From positions 248,001 through 312,000 of the forward strand of contig CAVQAW010000003.1 of assembly GCA_963710535.1 (NCBI GenBank): DNA of 64,000 nt, read 5' to 3'. This document shows, in pieces, positions 16,057 through 25,600 of the stretch. How positions within the stretch are numbered: the stretch's first letter is position 1; every line of letters begins with the position of its first letter. Position numbers and translations under genes: made by a program. Origin of the DNA: Pelagihabitans sp963710535 (GTDB lineage: Bacteria > Bacteroidota > Bacteroidia > Flavobacteriales > Flavobacteriaceae). A model generated the notes under the pieces. The model was given only the letters and a program-made list of their open reading frames with translations, did no database searches and had not been told where the DNA came from.

Positions 16057-18798
16057 TTGCAATCAAACAAACATCTTTTTCTTTTCCTATTCCTACTCAT
16101 GTTCGGTGTGTTCACCGCTTCATCGCAAGAAGATCAAATCAAGCCTTTACCCATAAAAGCGATTCGGGATACCATTGTAGCGCCATTGTTGACCGCGTCG
16201 GACCTCAATGACAGTATAACGGGCACCACCGACGCATCAGATACCCTTAAAACGAAACAAAGCATCTTGCTCGATAAAATAAGGTACAAAGCCAAGGATT
16301 ACGTGAAATTGAGCCAAAAAGATCAAAAAATATACCTATACAACGAGGCGGAAATATATTATCAGGATACCGAGTTAAAGGCCGGCATCATTGTGATGGA
16401 TTATATCAAGAACGAGGTCTACGCAGGGCGTCTCAAAGATTCTTTGGGCAACTATTCCCAACTCCCCTTCTTTAAACAGGGCAGTCAGGAAGTAAGGCCC
16501 GATTCGATCCGTTTCAATTTCGATACCCAAAAGGCATTGATTTGGAATTCAAGGACCGAACAGCAAGCTGGACTGGGCAGTTTGGGCAGCGATGCCATGA
16601 AGGTCTATGCCCAGATTACCAAAAAGGAAAACGATTCGGTCTATTTTCTGAACGAGGGGAAACTGACCACTTCGGCGGATACCATTAATCCCGATTACTA
16701 TATTAGGATTAGAAAGGCAAAATTTGTGCCGAAAAAAAAAGTGATCGCCGGCTTCAGCAATCTTTACATCGCCGATGTGCCCACTCCCATCGCTTTGCCT
16801 TTCGCCTATTTTCCTTTGACGGTAGGACGAACAGCGGGTTTGATGATGCCCACCTTTGGCAATGACCCCAACCGGGGCTATTTTCTGCAGAATGGAGGCT
16901 ATTATTTCCCCTTCGGTGAATATGCCGACCTCACCTTGACCGGGGATTTTTACTCCAACGGCAGTTATGGGTTCAGGACCCAGTCGGTCTATGCCAAGCG
17001 CTATAAATACCGGGGGAATTTGAATTTCAATTTTCAGAATTTGGTGACCAGTCAGAAGGGTTTCAGCGATTACAGCCGTAGTGCCTTGTACAACATTCAA
17101 ATCTCCCATTCACAAGATACCAAAGCGAGCCCCAATTCGAGGTTCTCCGCCTCGGTCAACCTGGGCAGCAGCCAGTATTTTCAAAATTCCCTTTTGCAAC
17201 GCGATTTACCTTTAACGCAAACCAATAACCTTTCATCGTCCATCTCCTACTCTAAAACCTTTCCCGAGTATCCTTCGGTAAACATGAGCCTAACGGCCAC
17301 CCATAGCCAGAATACGAGTGCGAATGCGGATGCCAACAATATTTCGATGACCTTACCGACTTTTCAGGGTAGCGTGGAACGCATCTTTCCTTTCGCCAAA
17401 CGCGAAGGCATCAAAAAAGGGGCCATACAGAATGTCAATTTTCAATATGATGTGAACGGGCAGAACCGTTTGACCACCAACGATACCGATTTTTTGACCG
17501 CAAGGATGTTCGACAATTCCCAAGTAGGCGTTAGGCACAGGATCCCGATAAGCACCAACTTTAAAATCGCCAAGTTTTTCAGTTTCAGTGTCGGGGGCAA
17601 TTATGAAGACATCTGGACCTTGGAAACTTATGAAAGACGTTTTCAGCCCGGCTTAGATGGGGCCAACGGCACTGTGGTGGTAGATACGATCAGTGGTTTT
17701 GACCGATTCAACAAGTACAACTTTGGCGCAAGTTTGGGAACGACCATTTATGGCACCTTCAATTTTGGGGAAGACAAAAAGATCCAAGCCATACGCCATG
17801 TCTTGCGGCCTTCCATCAGTTATGGCTACGCCCCCTCCTTTGAACAGTTTTTTGATGAGTATCTCAATGCCGATACCGGAGAAGTGGTACAGTACACAAG
17901 GTTCCAGGGAACATTGAACGGGGCACCGAGCCTTGGCCGATCGAACAGCATCGGAATTTCCTTGGCGAATACTTTTGAAGCCAAGGTCAGGGACAGGGAT
18001 TCCACAAAATTGGAACCCAAAAAAATACCCTTGCTCAGCAATCTAAACCTTTCGACCTCCTATAACATCGAGGCTGACTCCCTAAGGCTCAGTCCGCTTT
18101 CCCTCAATGGAGGAACCACCTTATTGGAAAAAAAGATGAACATCAACTTTTCTGCCGCCCTGGACCCCTATGCCATCAACAATAACGGACAGCGGATCGA
18201 TAAATTCAACATAGACAATGGAGGAAGCTTATTACGGTTAACGCGGGCCAATATGAACGTCGGCTACTCGATCAATAGCGATACTTTTGGCAAAAAGAAG
18301 ACCGACGATGAAGAGGAAGAGTTGGAGGAAGGCGGATATGACTATGTCGCGGCGAGCGGCGGGAGAACCGATGATCTTTTCGGGCAAGCCGATGATTTTT
18401 ATGATGACGAACTGAGCAATAGGGGTAAAAAAGGCTCCGAAGATGTGGAAAACCCCTATTATGGCACCCAGATACCATGGGATTTCAGGTTGGCCTATTC
18501 CGCCACTTATTCCAATCCCGCGAGACAGAATGAATTCAGCAGCCATTCCTTGATGTTTTCCGGCAATATCCAACTATCCCCTCGGTGGAAAATCGGTGGT
18601 TCGTCGGGTTACGATTTTAAAAATAAAGGCTTTACCTTGACGCAGCTGAGATTCGAACGCGATCTGAAAAGCTTTAACCTACGCTTCAATTGGACCCCTT
18701 TTGGACAATATGAGCGTTGGTACTTTTTTATCGGCATCAAGAGTTCGGTGCTGAAAGACCTGAAGTGGGAGAACCGAAGCCAACCTTCAAGACAGTAG
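16057..18798 (+). CDS. lptD: LptD-like LPS-assembly outer-membrane protein
   Basis: Start proposed at TTG 16057, giving (L/M)QSNKHLFLFLFLLMFGVFTA, a proper signal peptide, and 913 residues. The frame extends to 15997, but that codon sits inside a promoter box. The N-terminal part has OstA/LptA-like periplasmic beta-jellyroll sequence (QKIYLYNEAEIYYQDTELKA). The remaining ~700 residues are rich in alternating aromatic/polar strands ending in W and F, as expected of the LptD beta-barrel, including FAYFPLTVGRTAGLMMPTFG. An acidic loop follows residue ~765 (EEEELEEGG). LptD, with the LptE lipoprotein, inserts LPS into the outer leaflet. It is divergent from the amidase/mlaD unit, so two lipid-trafficking genes share this locus. 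Confidence 0.85.
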   Translation: MQSNKHLFLFLFLLMFGVFTASSQEDQIKPLPIKAIRDTIVAPLLTASDLNDSITGTTDASDTLKTKQSILLDKIRYKAKDYVKLSQKDQKIYLYNEAEIYYQDTELKAGIIVMDYIKNEVYAGRLKDSLGNYSQLPFFKQGSQEVRPDSIRFNFDTQKALIWNSRTEQQAGLGSLGSDAMKVYAQITKKENDSVYFLNEGKLTTSADTINPDYYIRIRKAKFVPKKKVIAGFSNLYIADVPTPIALPFAYFPLTVGRTAGLMMPTFGNDPNRGYFLQNGGYYFPFGEYADLTLTGDFYSNGSYGFRTQSVYAKRYKYRGNLNFNFQNLVTSQKGFSDYSRSALYNIQISHSQDTKASPNSRFSASVNLGSSQYFQNSLLQRDLPLTQTNNLSSSISYSKTFPEYPSVNMSLTATHSQNTSANADANNISMTLPTFQGSVERIFPFAKREGIKKGAIQNVNFQYDVNGQNRLTTNDTDFLTARMFDNSQVGVRHRIPISTNFKIAKFFSFSVGGNYEDIWTLETYERRFQPGLDGANGTVVVDTISGFDRFNKYNFGASLGTTIYGTFNFGEDKKIQAIRHVLRPSISYGYAPSFEQFFDEYLNADTGEVVQYTRFQGTLNGAPSLGRSNSIGISLANTFEAKVRDRDSTKLEPKKIPLLSNLNLSTSYNIEADSLRLSPLSLNGGTTLLEKKMNINFSAALDPYAINNNGQRIDKFNIDNGGSLLRLTRANMNVGYSINSDTFGKKKTDDEEEELEEGGYDYVAASGGRTDDLFGQADDFYDDELSNRGKKGSEDVENPYYGTQIPWDFRLAYSATYSNPARQNEFSSHSLMFSGNIQLSPRWKIGGSSGYDFKNKGFTLTQLRFERDLKSFNLRFNWTPFGQYERWYFFIGIKSSVLKDLKWENRSQPSRQ

Positions 18799-18908
18799 AC
18801 TTTATAGCCAGCAACATTAACATAATGTTCTTGAAAGCGCTGAAAGCATTACATTTAGCCTTAATCGCAGTAACGAAGTAGCCAAAACAATTATAAACCT
18901 TTGCGACC

Positions 18909-19289
18909 ATGAAAAAAATCATCAAAACGCCCCTAGCGCCAGCGCCCATAGGACCTTACAATCAGGCCGTTATGGCCGGCAATATGTTATACATCTCAGG
19001 ACAGATCCCCATCGACCCGCTCAGTGGCCAATTGATCGAAGGCGATATTCAAAAAGAAACCAAGCAGGTGATGGAAAACCTGAAGGCCATTCTACAGGAG
19101 GCCGGAATGACTTTTGAACAGGTGGTGAAAGCATCGATATTTGTGAAAGACATGCAGCAGTTTGGTCAAATCAACGAAGTATATGGGGCCTACTTTGATG
19201 CCGAGTCAGCCCCGGCTCGTGAAACCGTGGAAGTTGCCAATCTGCCTAAATTCGTCAATGTGGAGATATCGATGATCGCCATGCGCTGA
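18909..19289 (+). CDS. ridA: RidA family 2-iminobutanoate/2-iminopropanoate deaminase
   Basis: A 126-residue YjgF/YER057c/UK114 protein of normal length. APAPIGPYNQAV at the start, YISGQIPIDPLSG, and the C-terminal PARETVEVANLPKFVNVEI carry the signature, including the Arg that binds the substrate carboxylate and the Glu needed for water activation. It hydrolyses reactive enamine/imine products of PLP enzymes such as threonine dehydratase and so prevents damage to other PLP enzymes in the cytoplasm. It follows lptD by 110 bp and converges with the sugar kinase gene. No operon partner is obvious, so it is likely a housekeeping singleton. Confidence 0.93.
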   Translation: MKKIIKTPLAPAPIGPYNQAVMAGNMLYISGQIPIDPLSGQLIEGDIQKETKQVMENLKAILQEAGMTFEQVVKASIFVKDMQQFGQINEVYGAYFDAESAPARETVEVANLPKFVNVEISMIAMR

Positions 19290-19292
19290 AAA

Positions 19293-19367
19293 CGTTTGCA
19301 CAATCTTCCAAGCGAATACGTCTAAATATGGCAATGGAGTAGCAAACGCCAGTATAATAATTGGAAG
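19293..19367. repeat. Two interleaved inverted repeats between ridA and the kinase gene
   Basis: CGTTTGC (19293-19299) pairs with GCAAACG (19342-19348), and CTTCCAA (19305-19311) pairs with TTGGAAG (19361-19367). The order A-B-A'-B' is that of a pseudoknot rather than nested hairpins. The region is the 90-bp gap between two convergent genes and could form their 3' ends. Confidence 0.3.
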
Positions 19368-19379
19368 CCTTAAAAAAAC

Positions 19380-20231
19380 TTAGAGATTCTCCTTGTGAAA
19401 TTCCATCAGCCCTTCGATCGGCCTTTGTCTTATGACCCCAACGATCAAATCGTTGCGCTCCAGCACCATGGAAAGTTCCTCCCTTAAAAAATAGGCGATA
19501 CTGCCCACGAAATGGATCGGCACCTTGGTGGCCAGCTCGAACTGCATAATATAGTTGTTGACAAATTGTTGTAATCCCTTATCAATAACGCCCTTGCAAT
19601 ACGGATGGTCTTTGTTCTCTATCAAAAATCTGGCAAAAGTTGCCAAATAGGTGTTCGGATTCGGTTGTTTGTATAGGTTTTCCTTGATGGCATCGGCATC
19701 CAGGTTATAGCCCTTGGCGAATTTCATGCCCAAATCCTGGGGCATTTTGTGAAAATAATAATCACGGATCAGTTTTCTTCCGAAAAAGTTACCGCTCCCA
19801 TCATCCATGGGTATGTAGCCCAAAGAGGCTACTTTTTGGAAGAGCTGGTGGCCATCATAATAGCTGCAGTTCGAGCCGGTGCCCAGAATACAGACGATGC
19901 CCTGGTGTCCGATTTTGGTCGTCGCATAAATGGCGGCATAGGTATCTTCCTTGACTTCAGATTTCGCATTGGGGAAAAAATCCCTGAAGATATTTCCCAA
20001 AAACTTCTTCATCCTGTCGGTACCGCAACCGGCCCCATAGAAATAAAGCCGGGTCACTTTGTCCCTGTTTTTCGAGAGTTCAAAATTATTGGCCAAACGG
20101 TCTTCGATGACCTCACGGGTCAATACCTCTGGACTCAAGCCCAAGGTTTGGGTCATGAACATTTGGTTGCCTTTTTCGTCCAAGGCGATCCAATCGGATT
20201 TGGTTGCCCCACTATCTACAATCAATACCAT
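19380..20231 (-). CDS. BadF/BadG-type ATPase, probable N-acetylglucosamine or N-acetylmuramate kinase
   Basis: A 283-residue ASKHA-fold kinase. The phosphate-1 motif is DSGATKSDW at residues 6-14; CILGTGSNCSYYDG is the central phosphate motif and DDGSGNFFGRKLI the sugar-site segment. Length and motifs fit the NAGK-like BadF group of Bacteroidota, which includes the MurNAc kinase MurK of Tannerella. The likely reaction is ATP-dependent 6-phosphorylation of GlcNAc and/or MurNAc released by NagZ-type enzymes. The products would feed MurQ and the NagB-PIG-L protein encoded at 56.7-60.4 kb. It lies downstream of gapA but behind a terminator, so it is probably transcribed separately. Confidence 0.8.
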   Translation of the reverse strand: MVLIVDSGATKSDWIALDEKGNQMFMTQTLGLSPEVLTREVIEDRLANNFELSKNRDKVTRLYFYGAGCGTDRMKKFLGNIFRDFFPNAKSEVKEDTYAAIYATTKIGHQGIVCILGTGSNCSYYDGHQLFQKVASLGYIPMDDGSGNFFGRKLIRDYYFHKMPQDLGMKFAKGYNLDADAIKENLYKQPNPNTYLATFARFLIENKDHPYCKGVIDKGLQQFVNNYIMQFELATKVPIHFVGSIAYFLREELSMVLERNDLIVGVIRQRPIEGLMEFHKENL

Positions 20232-20240
20232 GTTTTCGGG

Positions 20241-20288
20241 TTTAAAAAAGAATCCTGAAAAAAAGTAGCTCTGTACCCATTTTCAGGA
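20241..20288 (-). terminator. Rho-independent terminator after gapA
   Basis: On the minus strand TTCCTGAAAA-type arm at 20280-20288 pairs with TTTTCAGGA-complement at 20253-20261 (9-bp stem, 18-base loop), followed by a T-rich run (plus-strand A run 20241-20252). It lies 24 bp after the gapA stop codon and overlaps the kinase gene leader. Confidence 0.6.
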
Positions 20289-20311
20289 ATTTCTTTCATA
20301 TTTTGAAATGT

Positions 20312-21313
20312 CTACAGATTGTTCACGTATTGTGCCAAATCTACCAATTTATTGGAATACCCGGCCTCATTATCGTACCAGGAAATAATTTTGAAGAATT
20401 TTGAATTCAATTCGATACCGGCTTCCGCGTCAAAAATGCTCGTTCTGACATCTCCTATAAAATCTTGGGAAACCACGGCTTCTTCCGTATATCCCAAAAT
20501 ACCCTTCAATTCCCCGTCTGCCGCCTTTTTAAAGGTCTTTTTGATATCTTCATAAGAAGTATCCTTTTTTAACTTAACCGTAAGGTCAACTACTGAAACG
20601 TCGGCCGTTGGTACCCTGAACGCCATCCCGGTCAACTTGCCTTTCAATTCAGGGATAACCTTGGTTACCGCTACTGCGGCTCCTGTGGAGGCAGGTATAA
20701 TATTCAACATGGCGCTCCTACCGCCCCTCCAGTCTTTTTTCGAAGGTCCATCGACAGTCATCTGGGTTGCCGTGGTGGCATGTACGGTGGTCATGAGGGC
20801 CTCGTCAATGCCATATGCATCGTTCAATACTTTGGCCAGTGGTGCCAAACAGTTCGTCGTACAGGATGCGTTGGAAACGATTTTGTCGGAAGCTTTTACC
20901 GACTTATGGTTCACGCCCATCACGAACATAGGTACATCTTTGGAGGGTGCTGAAATCACTACTTTCTTGGCACCACCGTCAATATGGTACTGGGCCGTTT
21001 CCATGGTGGTGAAGATACCGGTACATTCTGCAACGATATCGGCTCCTACCGCATCCCATTTCAAATTTTTAGGATCTCGTTCTGAAGTAATCCTAACTTT
21101 TTTACCGTTGACTACCAAATGGCCGTCCTTTACAGCTACGGTTCCATCAAACTTCCCATGAACCGAATCGTATTCGAGCAGGTAGGCCAGATGTTCCACA
21201 TCCAACAAATCATTGATGGCAACGACATCTACGTCATCCCTTTTGACCGTGGCGCGGAATACCATTCTTCCTATTCTACCGAAACCGTTGATTCCTATAT
21301 TTAATTTTGACAT
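20312..21313 (-). CDS. gapA: Type I glyceraldehyde-3-phosphate dehydrogenase
   Basis: A 333-residue enzyme of standard length. GINGFGRIGRMVFRA is the NAD-binding Rossmann start, SNASCTTNCLAPLAK places the catalytic cysteine at residue 151, and TVHATTATQ holds the catalytic His (~178). SWYDNEAGYSNKLVDL closes the catalytic domain. It oxidises glyceraldehyde-3-phosphate with NAD and phosphate to 1,3-bisphosphoglycerate. The gene starts 28 bp after pfkA, so both glycolytic genes form an operon transcribed from the pfkA promoter and closed by the hairpin at 20253-20288. Confidence 0.97.
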   Translation of the reverse strand: MSKLNIGINGFGRIGRMVFRATVKRDDVDVVAINDLLDVEHLAYLLEYDSVHGKFDGTVAVKDGHLVVNGKKVRITSERDPKNLKWDAVGADIVAECTGIFTTMETAQYHIDGGAKKVVISAPSKDVPMFVMGVNHKSVKASDKIVSNASCTTNCLAPLAKVLNDAYGIDEALMTTVHATTATQMTVDGPSKKDWRGGRSAMLNIIPASTGAAVAVTKVIPELKGKLTGMAFRVPTADVSVVDLTVKLKKDTSYEDIKKTFKKAADGELKGILGYTEEAVVSQDFIGDVRTSIFDAEAGIELNSKFFKIISWYDNEAGYSNKLVDLAQYVNNL

Positions 21314-21341
21314 GCTATTTTAGTTTAGATTAGATTAATGT

Positions 21342-22328
21342 TTAAGTCGTCATGATTTCCGAAACTCGGATCAGTTCTTTGTCGATTTTCGTGTGCCCTT
21401 TAATGGCCTTCGCAATGGGCGTCAAGATCAGCTTATTGTCCTGAACCCCTACCATCAGGTTGGTTTTTCCTTCCAAAAGCGATTCAACCGCCTTTACCCC
21501 CATCCTGCAGGCCAGTACGCGGTCATAACAGGATGGTGCGCCACCGCGTTGCATGTGGCCCAATACCGACACGCGCACATCGTATATGGGCAAGTTCTCC
21601 TCGACGTATTCTTTTAGTTCGAAAACGTTCTTGCCGGTTTTATCCCCTTCGGCTACGATCACGATACTTGAGGATTTACCTGATTTTTTACTTCTTTTCA
21701 AGGACTCAAGCAACCTGTCAAGTCCCAAATTCAACTCAGGTATCAAAATCTCCTCAGCGCCTGCGCCTACCCCCGCATTAAGGGCAATATGACCGACGTC
21801 ACGCCCCATCACTTCCACAAAAAAGAGCCTATTATGTGAACTTGCGGTATCGCGAATCTTATCGATAACTTCGACCACAGTGTTCAGTGCCGTATCGAAA
21901 CCCAAGGTAAAGGTTGTGCCAAAAATATCGTTGTCAATGGTGCCGGGGATACCCATCACCGGAAAATTGAACTGCTGGTTAAAGATCATCGCACCGGCCA
22001 AACTACCGTCTCCGCCGATGACAACAAATGCATCGATACCATCCTTGCGCAATTGTTCATGCGCCAATTTCCGACCCTCAACCGTTCTGAAATCATCGCA
22101 ACGGGCCGATTTGAGAATGGTCCCCCCTTTATTGATAATGTTATTGACACTTCGGGCATCCATCGGTTTGAAGTCTCCTTCGATCATCCCTTGGTAGCCT
22201 CGATAAATCCCAACACAATCAATTTTTAAATACGCACAGGTGCGCACAACGGAACGTATGGCTGCATTCATTCCGGGGGAATCGCCTCCAGAGGTGAGCA
22301 CCCCAATTTTTTTAATCGCTGAACCCAT
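21342..22328 (-). CDS. pfkA: ATP-dependent 6-phosphofructokinase
   Basis: A 328-residue bacterial PfkA of usual length. GVLTSGGDSPGMNAAIRSVV is the ATP-site start, VIGGDGSLAGA the glycine-rich loop, and GIPGTIDNDIFGT includes the catalytic Asp of TIDND. EVMGRDVGHIAL is the substrate-binding MGR motif. GGD at the first motif, with Gly following, fits ATP rather than pyrophosphate as phosphoryl donor. It makes fructose-1,6-bisphosphate from fructose-6-phosphate, the product of the NagB reaction encoded elsewhere in the window. It is the first gene of the pfkA-gapA operon, with a TAATTTTG box 17 bp upstream. Confidence 0.96.
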   Translation of the reverse strand: MGSAIKKIGVLTSGGDSPGMNAAIRSVVRTCAYLKIDCVGIYRGYQGMIEGDFKPMDARSVNNIINKGGTILKSARCDDFRTVEGRKLAHEQLRKDGIDAFVVIGGDGSLAGAMIFNQQFNFPVMGIPGTIDNDIFGTTFTLGFDTALNTVVEVIDKIRDTASSHNRLFFVEVMGRDVGHIALNAGVGAGAEEILIPELNLGLDRLLESLKRSKKSGKSSSIVIVAEGDKTGKNVFELKEYVEENLPIYDVRVSVLGHMQRGGAPSCYDRVLACRMGVKAVESLLEGKTNLMVGVQDNKLILTPIAKAIKGHTKIDKELIRVSEIMTT

Positions 22329-22344
22329 TGAAAAATTTAAGCTG

Positions 22345-22352
22345 CAAAATTA
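22345..22352 (-). promoter_or_regulatory. TAnnTTTG promoter box for pfkA-gapA
   Basis: TAATTTTG on the minus strand, 17-24 bp upstream of the pfkA ATG, matches TAnnTTTG. No TTG element is visible at the standard spacing upstream. Confidence 0.45.
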
Positions 22353-22609
22353 ACGAACTTATTTCAATTAAAGAATTGTTGAACTTCAAATTTTGATGTC
22401 GTTCGTCTGCATTGATGGGACCGAATATAATGCAAAATAGTAGGATTACCGATAATTTTCAAGGGTATGTTGAGGTACGCTAAGCGATCGGCCAAAGTGC
22501 ATCAATGCTTCAATAAAGGTGCTTTAAGCTATCATCTACGGCAGGCACAACAGTATGGACATGTTTGAATGGATAAAATACCACAATTTCATTACGATTT
22601 GTGCCATAT

Positions 22610-25600
22610 CTATCTCAATCCCTTCGTTTTGGGAAAGATCCTGATCAGGGTATCCCTTCCCATGACCGTTGAGGGCACGGTATACGATTCGGGAGCCGTT
22701 TCCTTACTTTGCTTGCTTTCCCCCATAATTTTCCTGAGCAGTTCCTTGAAATTGTTGAAGTCGACCTCATAGGAAAGTCCGACCCCTTGCGTTGACCCGA
22801 TCCGCTCGGCCAAGAATTCTTGGATTTCACTTTCCCTGCTAAAAAATTTCGCGCTCAGGGTGCCTTCATCGTTCAACAACAATTGGATCTCAAAATCTCC
22901 GGCCACGACCGTTTCACTGGCACCACCGACAGGGACGCCCACCCTGCCGTTGAACAATACGCGATCGCTTATCTGGGTGGAGACTGTTACACCGAGCCGA
23001 TTTTCGGTCTGAATTTGGGCAACGTTATTTCCTTGTTCATAGGAAAGGCCAAGATTGAATTTATCGTTGTCGCCACTCAACACCTGGTTCAACAGACCGG
23101 AGGCGGACTGCAATAGATTTCCGGTAACGGCCTGTTGATTGATGCCGCTCTGCTCGTTCACAAAAGAACCCTGTGCCAAAAGAAAGATGGCATTTTTTTC
23201 TTCGATGGTGGGATCCTGCAACCGATACTCCAGTTCTGATTGCACGATGGAATTGGTACCCGGAAATTCGATATCGAATTGGATATTCGGACTTTCCAAT
23301 TCCTCGGTGAGTTTGATGACCACATTGGTCGGGATTCTCTTGGTATACGACTGGTTATCGAGCAGTGGTGCGGGATTCGCATATAAAGAATACACTGCTT
23401 CCATATCGAGCAATGCTTTAAGCGGCTCGCCATCCCAATTCACGGTACCACCCGGTTTTACGATAAAGGTTTTGTTGATCACCCCCCCGAACTTATAGTT
23501 GTATTCCCCGGTAACTACTACGAAGTCGCCGAACATCCTAAACTTGCCCGTGGTATTGATCTCTATCAATAAAATCCCGACCCCTGTACCTTTGAGGGTA
23601 CTGCCGGTTTTGGTATCCGTTACGATCTGTACTTCGGCATCCGGGGTAATATCCAGATCGAAAGTAAGTTCGAGACCCTGAACCTCATCGAGCACCCTTT
23701 CTTTTTCGAAAGTGGTGACATTCCTTTTATCCATGAACTTGATAAATGAATAATCGCCCACACTTGTAACGTCGCTAAGGGGTATTTTAAGCGAGGTACC
23801 CGCGGCCGTGGATCCATTTACCTGAATATTCAATGCCTTTGTAGGACCAAATATCCGGCCGGAACCCCTCAAAAAACCGGTCCCATAATAAAGCACTTCC
23901 TCTTCAAAGGGCGTGTTCAAGATCAGTAAACGATCATTATTGGTATCTACATTAAGATCTAGCGTCCAGTCCGTAAAAAAGCTATGGGTTATGGTACCGT
24001 CTAATGTAGCTTTGGTATTTTCCGCAATATCCGTAATCGCAATGCGATCAAAATCGAAGGTCTGGTTCACAAGATTCACCCTTGAATTTGGCGCAAAACT
24101 ATAGTCCACGTTCAAGTATGGGATGGCCAGCCCGGCATTGTCGAGGGTAAGTATGCCACTGAATTCGGGATTATCGATATTACCCCTAATACGGGCATTT
24201 CCATTCAAATCGCCCCTGATATTGCTGATCACCCCTTCCCCCAGCGGACTAAAGGGCTCCAGGTCGAAATTATTAAAATTCACCAGCAGATCCGCTGTCG
24301 GCATTTCCGATTTATTGCTGATGTTGCCCACTATCCCCAACTTTTCAAGCCCCTTGTCGGTAATTTGTGAATTGACCACGAAGTCGGTCAAATCACGGTT
24401 TCCCACAATTCCTATGGTCAGGTCTCCCAGCCTAAAATCGTTCACGGAGAAATCGGTGATGCCCAAGTTCGAGGACGGTAGGTAAATGTCATCTTTTTGC
24501 AAGACGTTCAAGGTTCCATTGACTTCCCCTTTCAATTCGAGCCCTTCAATGTAGGGGGTGATCTTATCCAAGGACACTATTTTGAACTCGAGCTGTAGGT
24601 CTTTGTACGTTGAATCGGCGAACTGACCCCTTAATTTAATCTGTTCCTGTATGCTATTGTTCATTACAATCTCCTGAATATCAACACTATCCAACGTTCT
24701 GTTGATGATCACCTTATTTTGATTGTTCCCTTCTTTGTTCAGGACCCAAGTATTTCCCTTAAAATTCACTTCCGAGGTCTTCAAACCGATCACCGATTTG
24801 TTATCTTGATTGAAGGTGTGGTAGAAGTTGAGGTTGTACGTATCATTGAATCCCTTTCCACCCCTGAATTCAGCCCTAAAGAATAGGGTGTCTTTCAAGG
24901 TGGTGTTGATGATGTTGAAGTCTTTGACATCGTAATAAGGATTCGTAAGGTCCCCGACCGAGACAAAGGTGTTGAAGAGCGGGTTTTTGTTGTCGATCTT
25001 GATGTCGATTTCATCGGCCTTGGTCCCATATGCCTCAATACTGGGCGATTTGAAGTTCAGCTTAAAATCGCCCTCATCGGCAATGATATTGCCCTTGATA
25101 AAAGTGTTGGGGTCGAATTTGATCTCCGGAAAAAATACCCCGACTATTTTATTGTATATCTTAAAATTGAATGCCAAAGTTTGCCCATCCGAAATTTTAA
25201 AGGGCCTATAGTTCGTATAGATGCTCCCCAATGAATTCTGCATCAGTTTGCCCAATTCCTTCACCTTGAAGTTGCCCCTGAGGTAACCTGTAATGATGTC
25301 AGGCGAGTTGATATCGATCACGCGGAGCGAATCGTTTTCGAAGGTGGATGAAACCTTGAAGTCATCAAAATAGTAAACATCGTTGATGTTCTGATAATTG
25401 GTTTTGGTGAAGTTGATATCCCCAACAATGTTGTCGAGTGTATTTCCGGTAACATTCATATTCACGTTCCCCTTGAATACCGATACGCTGTCCTTGATGA
25501 AGTTGAGCTTTCTGAGATCGGCATAGTCTACAGAGGCGACAAAGTTAAAATTGTTGCGCTCGGCACTGAAATCGGCCAAACCTTTAAAGCTGAATTTCAG

